Below, in pieces: positions 56,292 through 64,000 of a stretch of 64,000 nt of DNA (positions are counted from its first letter, which is position 1; every line of letters starts with the position of its first letter). Under the pieces are notes generated by a model. It was given only the letters and a program-made list of their open reading frames with translations. It had not been told where the DNA came from and ran no database searches. Position numbers and translations under genes: made by a program. The DNA comes from Spinacia oleracea (Eukaryota > Streptophyta > Magnoliopsida > Caryophyllales > Amaranthaceae): assembly GCF_020520425.1 (NCBI RefSeq), contig NC_079487.1:106612141-106676140 (forward strand), given 5' to 3'.

Positions 56292-56769
56292 GAGTGTACG
56301 CCTCTATTTATATTACAAACTAGATTCCTATGTCATATAGACTTCTATTCATTGTAGGTTTCCTAAGTTTCTATACAATTCTACCTATCGTAGGTTTCCT
56401 AAGTCTTATAGATTTCGGAGTGCCACATAGGATGACCATGTCATTAAATATATTTTAAAATAAATATTAGATAAAAATTAAAATAATATTAATCATCCAA
56501 ATATTTAAAATAATGCTATTTTAGATTTAAATTTTAATCCCATGTAAGATTGCTTAAGTGAAAACAACCAATGAAGTATTTAGTACCCTTTGGGTATATG
56601 TAAAGAGAAAGTCTTGGACTATACCTACTAGAGGCTTTAAAAACTATACCAAGAATATAATAATAATAAACTTTAAAGTGGGGCAAAAACAACAGAAAAA
56701 AAAAAAGGAAACCATGATATTACCTGGCGCTAACTCAAAGTTAGTGAGAGAAGTAAAATTTCGTCCAAA

Positions 56770-56805
56770 GCGCCAAAATTCCAGTCCAATTGTTTGGCGG
56801 CAAAA
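56770..56805. promoter_or_regulatory. paired E2F-type sites
   Basis: GCGCCAAAA (56770-56778, reverse of TTTTGGCGC) and TTTGGCGGCAAAA (56793-56805, whose complement begins TTTTGCCGCC) both fit the plant E2F consensus TTTSSCGC. They lie 20 bp apart and ~215 bp upstream of the FAR1-type gene's proposed ATG. Confidence 0.45.
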
Positions 56806-57019
56806 ACAAGGTGAATTGTAATCCACATATTCTTCTTCTTCATCAATCTGATACAATCAACCATTTCTGGAACTCAAATTTCTCAAATTCCCTTAGATTC
56901 GTGATGAGGGTTTGTCACAAAAAAATCCCAAAACAATCGATGGAGGAACTCTTGATTTAGTCTCCTCGAATTCAATAAATCTATCGATAACCGTTCTGTG
57001 AGTGAACTCTGTGTTATCA

Positions 57020-60000
57020 ATGGCGAAAGACGCTGTGGGCGGCGGAAGGAGAAGATTACAGCTAGATAATCAGGTATGGATGAACAAATTAATTATATTT
57101 ATGTTTCCATACACAACAGATATTACATCAGTTCTTTCTTGTTAATTATTGTTATTACTAATCAATAATAGGGTTTAGGGTTTGGGGCAACTGTAAATGT
57201 GTATTATTAGGGATAATTAGTACATACATAGTTGAAACATTAATTAAAATCATTTCGTTGGTGTACGAGTAAATGAATTGATAACTAATATATAATAATG
57301 ATGACATTTATACGCTCTAAATTTGATGGAAATTATGGAAATTATTTTCAGTGTTTGTACCAAGTAAAACCAAACTTGATTAAAAAGTGTAAGTTGGTAT
57401 AGGAAAATTAATATGATCTAACTTATTTGGTATTGTTTAATCATATCAATTTTATGAATATTGCAATTTGGTATAGTGTTTGTATTGGGTGAACAATGTG
57501 AATTTGGTATTAGATTATTTTGATGTGCTGTTGGTAACTTAAACTTCCATGTTCCCCAAGGCTGATGATAGTGAACTGGATGAAATGACATTCCAAGTGT
57601 TGGGTGAACAATGTGATATATCTAGTGATGAAGGTGTTGATGAAAGTGGGGATGATTTAGCCGATGAAAGTGGTGAAGGTGTTGATGAAAGTGGTGATGA
57701 TTTAGCCGATGAAAGTGGTGAAGATTTAGCCGATGAAAATGGTAATGGATACAGAAAGGTGGATGAAGAAGACGCTGAAGATGAATGTGGTTATGAATCT
57801 TATGATTATGATAGTGGGGATGATTATGATGAGGAACTGGATGTGGGAGAAGATTTGAATGAGGAAGTTTTCATGGGTAATGACGATGACCTTAAAGAGG
57901 ATAATGCTGTTGATGCTGAAAATCAAGCTGAAAATGATGTTGATGGAGAAGAAAATGACTCATTAGTAGGAGAAGGTGTGGGTAATGCTGTAGGACAAGG
58001 TAGTGGATTGAAAGGAAATATTTCTGGAGTGTATACAACCCCTACAAGGAGGAGAGAAGGCCCTGCATTAGCCAGCCCTGTAGTTGGAATGTCATTTCCT
58101 AGTTGGGAAGGTATGAATAACTATTACCGTTTGTATGGGGAACAACAAGGATTTGGTGTAGTCTGTGTAGGGGGAAGAAGTTGTCCCAAATTAAAACAAG
58201 AAAATGGGAAATCAAATTCCCTAAAAACTTATGTGTGGAGGTGCGAGTGTTACGGAAGAACCACTTACAGGCGCATGGTCAATGGGAAAAAAGTGAGTTT
58301 GGCCTTGGATCCACTTGTGAAGAAGAAGTCCAAAAAGTGTAATTGCCCTGCTATGTTGTATGGTGCTCGTGAGCAGGATAATAGTTGGGTGGTGAAGAGT
58401 GTTGTAAACGAACACGTGAATCACAATCCAACACCTACAAAGTCTAATCATATATCGATGTATAGGGTGAAGAAAATTACTGATACAATTTTAAATCAGA
58501 TTGTAAATGATCATGATTCAGGGGCGCCAATTACACAGATTTTCAACAACTTAGCTGGTAGACGGAACGGGGTTGAGAATATTGGGTTTACCAAAAAAGA
58601 TATGCATAATATTTTGAATAAGAGGATGCGATTGAGGCTTAGAGACGGAGATGCTGCGGCAATGATAAACTATTTAGATAGAATGACCAAGGACAACCAA
58701 AAAAATTTCCATCTGCACCGCGTAGATAAATCAGGGAAGTTGAGGGACGTTATGTGGGTTGACGCTCGTAGTAGAGAAGCGTATAAGTATTTTGGGGATG
58801 TGGTTTGCTTTGACTCGACCTACCTCACAAATAAGTATGAGTTGCCGTTTTCGAACTTTGTTGGGGTAAATCACCATGGGCAGACCATATTATTAGGATG
58901 TGCTTTATTATCCCACGAAGATGCAGAGACATTTGTGTGGTTGTTTCGGTCGTGGTTGTCCTGTATGGGGGGAAAAGCGCCAGCAGCAATGATGACTGAC
59001 CAAGATGCTGCAATGAGGAAGGCGATTCGGATAGCAATGCCAATGCCACAAACTCGACATCGCTGGTGCATGTGGCACATAATGCAGAAGTTTAGCCGGA
59101 AACTAGGGTCGTTGAATGATTTCCCCCAAATAAAAGTTGCGTTACAGAATGCCATATACAATAGTTTAACTCCTGTTGAGTTTGAGGAGCAATGGGCGGT
59201 TGCTATCAAAACATTTAAACTCGACACAAAGGAGGAGACAAAGAAATGCTATAAGTGGCTTGAAGGTATGTTAATTTCCAAAATTTTGAATTTCATGTGC
59301 TAAGTAGATGTACCAAACTCCGTTATTTGTGTTGTTTGGTACATATTTTTGTTGTACTCCCTTATATATATAAGAAGTTGGTACTTCAAATTGTGATTTA
59401 TGAAAATGCAGACTTTGTCTCTTACATTTTGGATCCCTGGCAGGTTTGTACAACCAGAGAGAAATGTGGATACCGGCTTATGTGAAACATATATTTTGGG
59501 CAGGTATGCAGACTACTCAAAGGGTGGAGAGCATAAATAGTTTTTTCGACGGCTACTTGAAGAAGAACACGAGGTTGTATCAGTTTGCTCCAAGATATTG
59601 CAAGGCAATGGAAAGTAGGGCGAATGATGAAAGAGCTGCGGATGTGAACTGTAGTCGTTTCAGTAGACCGTTAGTGGGTGAGTTTGCTGTGGAAAGAAAG
59701 TTTCAGAAGATATACACGGACGCGAAGTTTGTTGAAGTTCAGCTACAGTGCATGCGCGTATGCTATGTTTCCCCCATAAGTTCGAAACCGATTTCTGACG
59801 TGGAGGTGGAACACCTTTTATCAGACAAAGTGTGGGTGTGGTCCAAGTTTCTGAAGAAGGAAATATCCTTGTCTGGTAGAAAGCGTACATATGTTGTACT
59901 CTTCAACAAAGAAACGTCAGTTGCGAAGTGTGATTGCAAACACTTTGAGTGCCATGGCATAGTGTGCCGGCATATAATCAAGGTACTGGACGTGGAGAAT

Positions 60001-60375
60001 GTGGAAACAGTACCTGCCGCTTATATTGTTGATCGTTGGAGGAAAGATATCCAACGTAAGCACACCCTTGTCAAGGTTGCGTATCATGATCCAGAGAAGA
60101 CTGAGGAAGTTAAGCGATACGACAAAATTATGAATGCCATAGAACCGGTTGCTCTGCGTGGTTCCCTCGCAGAGCAAAAAATGGACATTGTTATTGAGAT
60201 GATTCAGAAAACTGTGCTACGTTTGGATGAGAGCGATGTACTTACATCAGCAGTGGGCGATAACGAAGGCGGTGGTGCTGCTTCTGTTGGCAACAGAAAG
60301 AGCAGCGATGCTCCTCTAACTCCTGGGTCTGTTAACAAACCTCCCAACAGTCTTCTCTGGATGCTGCCAACATAG
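57020..60375 (+). CDS. FAR1-related / MULE-type transposase
   Basis: Certain exons are 57549 or 57561 to 59265 and 59444-60375 (last codon TAG). A first exon 57020-57073 (MAKDAVGGGRRRLQLDNQ) ends at CAG|GTATGG and joins 57561 in frame, giving about 896 aa; starting at 57549 gives 882 aa. The N-terminal ~140 residues are acidic with a duplicated block (VDESGDDLADESGE). Next come a FAR1-type zinc domain (about 180-300: SWEGMNNYYRLYGEQQGFGV, WRCECYGR, KCNCPAML, VVNEHVNHNP) and the MULE DDE core (VVCFDSTYLTNKYELPF, MTDQDAAMRKAI, HRWCMWHIMQKF). A SWIM zinc finger follows (CDCKHFECHGIVCRHII). No stop or frameshift is seen. It could be an active MULE transposase or a domesticated FRS-like factor; I found no terminal inverted repeats to decide. 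Confidence 0.88.
57630..57740 (+). repeat. in-frame coding repeat in the acidic N-terminus
   Basis: The unit gatgaaagtggtgatgattt / agccgatgaaagtggtgaa repeats two and a half times, encoding VDESGDDLADESGE-type peptides. Confidence 0.8.
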
Positions 60376-60439
60376 GATTTAGCATTCAATAAACTGGATC
60401 AAACATAACGTATATTAAAGACCTAGTTTTAGTACTCAC

Positions 60440-63400
60440 TGCAAACATAGAGTCAAGCATAAGTCTGCGACAACTCTTTGGAAATTCACTAGCCCACTCC
60501 CGGTTGTAGAGATATGCAATTGTACGAACATACTGGGAATTCACATAGGACCTGGGGTGAACAACCGAGTAACACATCTGCTGGTTTGCGTCGTTCCCAT
60601 CACATTCAATCAACATAGCCCCTCTGCAAAACAACAACGATTTAGTAGATTTCAACAAACAGTGGGGTAATTATCATCTTTTAGAGAATCGAACATACCC
60701 TGCTTTCTTTTTGGTGTCGTAAGCCTCTACGTACTTCAAAATAGAACTGTCTGCCGTCGTCATTCTAATACCTAGTCGTTGACGAGCTGTTCTCATTGCT
60801 ATTGCCTTCTCACTAGGCTTACGGGATCTCTTTGTCGCAGTGCGGGGTTTGGGACTAGGTTTAGGCCTTGCTGCCTTTATTCTTGTTCTCACCTGACCAT
60901 CACCACCTGGTTCAGCACCATCAAAATCTTCAGGATTGGAACCATGAACAGCACCATGGTCCAAACCTTCACCCCCACCCCTTGTATTCTCGGTCCCATC
61001 GGCACCCGGACCCTCTGCATTATCTGCACCTTCAGCTTCACCCGCAACCGGACCCGTTGTACCACCATTTGCTCCTTGGTTCTCATCATCATCATCACCA
61101 GGTTTATCTTGATCCGCGGTATTACCAACATCTTCTTCATCTTCGTCACCTTCCTCGCCATCTTCTTCATCATCTTCCTCGCCATCTTCTTCATCACCTT
61201 CCTCGCCACCTTCTTCATCACCTTCCTCTTCATCTTCTTCATCTTCGTTTTCGGGGTCCTCCAAAACATCATTTTGTGGCTCCACAAAATCATGTTGTGG
61301 TGGCTCTTCTACTGGGCCCTGGGGGTCTGCCTCTTGCTGCACAACAGGCACCACTGGCCCTTCTTCTTGTGGTCCGCCTTGGTCTCCCTCGGTATGACCT
61401 TGCTGGACAGGCTCATGACGTGGCTCTTGTTGTGGCTCGTGTTGCGGCAGTGCCTCCATAGGCTCATTCTGCATGGCCTCCAAGTGCTGCACTAGCTCAA
61501 CCACTTGTTGTGGGGGGGCCTGCTGCACTTGCTCTGCCTCCTCCATAGGCTCATTCTGCACGGCCACCACTGCTGGAACATGCAGAAACTCAAACACGGG
61601 CTGCTCCACAGGCAAGGACTGGTAATTCACAAACACATTTTCTTCACCTCCCAATGGTTGTTCCACTGTGTGTTGCACATTGTCTGTTTCATCCTCCTCC
61701 AGTACAATGACATCTAACTCACTCAGGACCTTGTTGACCGACTTATCCACCGCCATTGGCTCACCATCCACGTTAATATAAGCATTATCGCTGATTTGGC
61801 GATGGGAACTGCTAGCAGGGGAGGGATCTTTTTCAGCAACACCAGGGGAGGGATCTTTTTCAGCAACACTTTCCTTTGCCCCCAGCCTGCGTATGATTAC
61901 TTGTTCTCGTATCACGGCACGGAGGTCTTGCAGTAAGGGGGCCATCCTTTCCATAACCTAATACCAAGGTCAAACAAATAGGACGCTTTAGTCTAATACA
62001 TTGACACAATATTATTAATAATGAACAGTCTATAAAAATGCAAATAATACCGTTTGGTACACGTTCAGTATTTACAAATATATTCCAGTTTCTATTATTT
62101 GGTACACAGTCCGGTGTACCAAATTTCTTAACCACCATGACACTCATAAGTCTTTCATCTGCTTTAAAAGACTTCACAATAATACTTTGGGGGATTAAGC
62201 AGTCCTTAAATGAAAGAATCACCATTCTTTCATTGTCATTGGACTACAGAATCCTCCCAAGGTATTATTATAAGCTTTCTGAAGCTACACTTGTACACTT
62301 GTATATCGTCCTTCAAACAACAGCATATAGAATGTGTTTAATACCAATACCAGAAAAATTGATATCAAACTACTGCTACTCATACCAGATCAGCAACCTC
62401 TTCTGCCAATGGCCTTCTTTCTCCAAATAGAGGATGGGGCTCCCGGTAAACAACATCAACCGTCTGTTGAAATGAAATAAAACCAAGAATATATTTAAGA
62501 AGTACTAATAACAATGTCATATTTAAAGCAACAAACACCACATATATTGATCACAGGAGAATACACACCGATAACCTCCCATAGTCTTCAGTAGGCTTCC
62601 TATCATGAAGTTTCACCTTCTCCACTTCCTCCTCAGTCCAGACTTTTAGTCTGGGGAACTCGTCCCAACGGACAGGAAGCCGACATAAACGATCTAGATA
62701 AAAAACCTGCCAGAAATGGATAACTAATTAAAACATGCCAGAAAAGGACTACAACATACAACACTTATAATGAACATACTTATTAAATGTCAATTTCAGG
62801 AGAGCACTCACCAACAAAAACAAAACACAACCACCAGTCCCAGCCGCATAACCCTGAACTTCTAGCTTCCGCTGGCATGTGATCGCGTAGTCTAGCAGCC
62901 ATTTGTGACAAAACTCACACCAGTTATACTGATCTGCGTCCTTTGCAACACATACAACACCTAGCAGTTTCGTCGACATGTTTGCACCATCAGTAGAAGG
63001 ACAAAGAATCTGTCCCATTAGCACAATCATGAAGTTCTCCATGAACTCAGTCCTTTGACGTTGATTTGCGAGCGGCACTAAGTTGCCGAGCTTGTCCAAG
63101 GGACCTAACAACACGCGAGTTGCGTTGGATATCAGTACTGTGGTCTTGTTGTTTGCAGGGTTTTTCTCACCATACTTCACTGCATACACTAGAGCTTTTC
63201 CAGCCGGCAAATCAGAATCCTTTTCAGGGACGGGAAGCCCGCTGTTCCTCAAACCAAACACATCTTCCCAATGGCCAGGTGTGATCGGCAACACATGCCC
63301 GTCACCACCTACCAGATAACTGTTGACTCCGTCCAATCTGGTCATCAGCCAATAACAAAGCTGCCTCGGAAGCTTGGATATTTTCAACTCCAACAATCCT

Positions 63401-64000
63401 CCAAACCCCATTTTTTGCACACAGGCTCTTCTAGAGTCATCAAATCCAGCAATGATCTTTGAGAAAGCATCAGTGCGGCATATAACACTCGGTTGCTACC
63501 AACATGCCATTAAGTAAGTCAGAACCTAACATAATATCTGCTTCACAATCACATAATCATAATCTCAAGAATTAAATTACCATATACCTTGCGATCGCAA
63601 TTAGCCCTTTGGGTAGCAACTACAACATCATGACACTTGGCATATTCACCCCTAGATATTGGATGTTGGGGGATTGGAACCTGATCAGAGGGTACAACAA
63701 CATATTATTAAACAACTAGTTGATACTAATTTAATGAATACATATTAAAATAACGGTATAGATGTCATTCATACCCGCAGAAACACTCTCCTATTCTTGC
63801 CTCTCTTAGTCATTCCCTTATCTTTAAGAGGAGACTTTCCTTTTCTACGCTCTTTATCAACAATCTTACCAACCTTTTTCTTTAGCAACAACTTCTTCTT
63901 CACAGGCTTCCCCTGTTCTTCCTCGTCATCAGTATCCCCACGACGCCTCTTCCTAATCACCTTCAAATGTTTCTTCCTCAACCCATGTTGTTCATCTTCT
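60440..64000 (-). CDS. Ulp1-protease-like, TE-associated protein, 5' incomplete and probably C-terminally truncated
   Basis: Exons (minus): from beyond 64000 to 63775, then 63680-63588, 63495-62812, 62706-62569, 62463-62386, 61957-60699 and 60623-60440, all GT-AG and in frame. Order: a Lys/Arg-rich N-terminus; a conserved module (KMGFGGLLELKISKLPRQLC, GHWEDVFGLRNSGLPVP, MGQILCPSTDG, NWCEFCHKWLLDYAITCQ) of the kind preceding the protease in plant TE-borne Ulp1-like proteins; a Pro/Gln/Glu-rich and very acidic linker; a basic patch; and the start of a Ulp1-like domain (SYVNSQYVRTIAYLYNREW). After FA a GTGAGT donor at 60439-60434 faces the FAR1-type gene, and no exon with the catalytic His-Asp-Cys follows. 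Ulp1-like proteins are linked to MULE or CACTA elements. The gene runs off the window edge. Confidence 0.6.

Noticed and set aside
58825-59227. Minus-strand frames opposite the FAR1-type transposase core
   Set aside because: They are antisense shadows of a well-supported domain and have no motif of their own.
60779-61495. 238- and 197-codon plus-strand frames rich in Phe/Ile/Thr or His/Leu
   Set aside because: They are the antisense of the acidic Glu/Asp-rich exon of the minus-strand Ulp1-like gene and mirror its GAG/GAT codons.

Overview
This is plant nuclear DNA. It has AT-rich intergenic sequence, spliced genes with GT-AG introns, Helitrons, Stowaway and Tourist MITEs, an L1-type LINE, a tRNA-derived SINE, a Ty3/gypsy-type element and a plant DD39D mariner-like element. 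Protein content and repeat style suggest a eudicot, possibly Amaranthaceae (spinach/beet/quinoa relatives); the species is inference only.

Host genes. Three conserved host genes lie on the + strand: a mitochondrial calcium-uptake regulator (MICU, 6696-11359, 7 exons), a TPR+PB1 co-chaperone-like protein of the PHOX/CLMP1 family (16285-18672, 2 exons), and a MEMO1-family protein (34737-39015, 8 exons). From memory, MICU-PHOX and MEMO-PHOX are neighbours in two Arabidopsis regions, so the window may preserve the ancestral MICU-PHOX-MEMO block, now spread out by transposons. Small proteins at 40293-40733 and 55950-56291 are plausible but unrecognised. At the right end a FAR1/MULE-type transposase gene (57020-60375, +) converges on an acidic, Ulp1-protease-like gene (60440 to beyond 64000, -) that stops inside its predicted catalytic region.

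Mobile DNA, left to right. A SINE with a 17-bp target duplication (804-969). Two abutting Helitron-like elements (2065-5657). A palindrome array (5785-6146). A foldback element full of T-rich tandem repeats (12602-14043). Two Stowaway MITEs near 15 kb. A Tourist-like MITE (18856-19207). A non-autonomous LTR retrotransposon coding only gag and protease (21126-24175). A three-level nest at 25022-34522: a TIR element interrupted by an L1 LINE, itself interrupted by a 1.48-kb LTR-like insertion. A minisatellite-filled MITE at 39.7 kb with its empty site visible nearby. Helitrons at 43.25-51.47 kb interrupted by a complete 6.1-kb mariner-like element (44059-50192). Further nested MITEs at 51.7-55.1 kb.

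The most unusual content is in the mariner-like element. Between its transposase gene and a convergent second gene lies a 1.5-kb noncoding array of eight pre-miRNA-like foldbacks (46589-48052). Two families within it (three copies and two copies) keep a common scaffold while the stem arms differ and change in compensating pairs, like one precursor backbone carrying different guide duplexes. Second is the LINE, whose ORF1, an unexpected 326-codon middle ORF and ORF2 are tiled by two ATGA stop/start overlaps.
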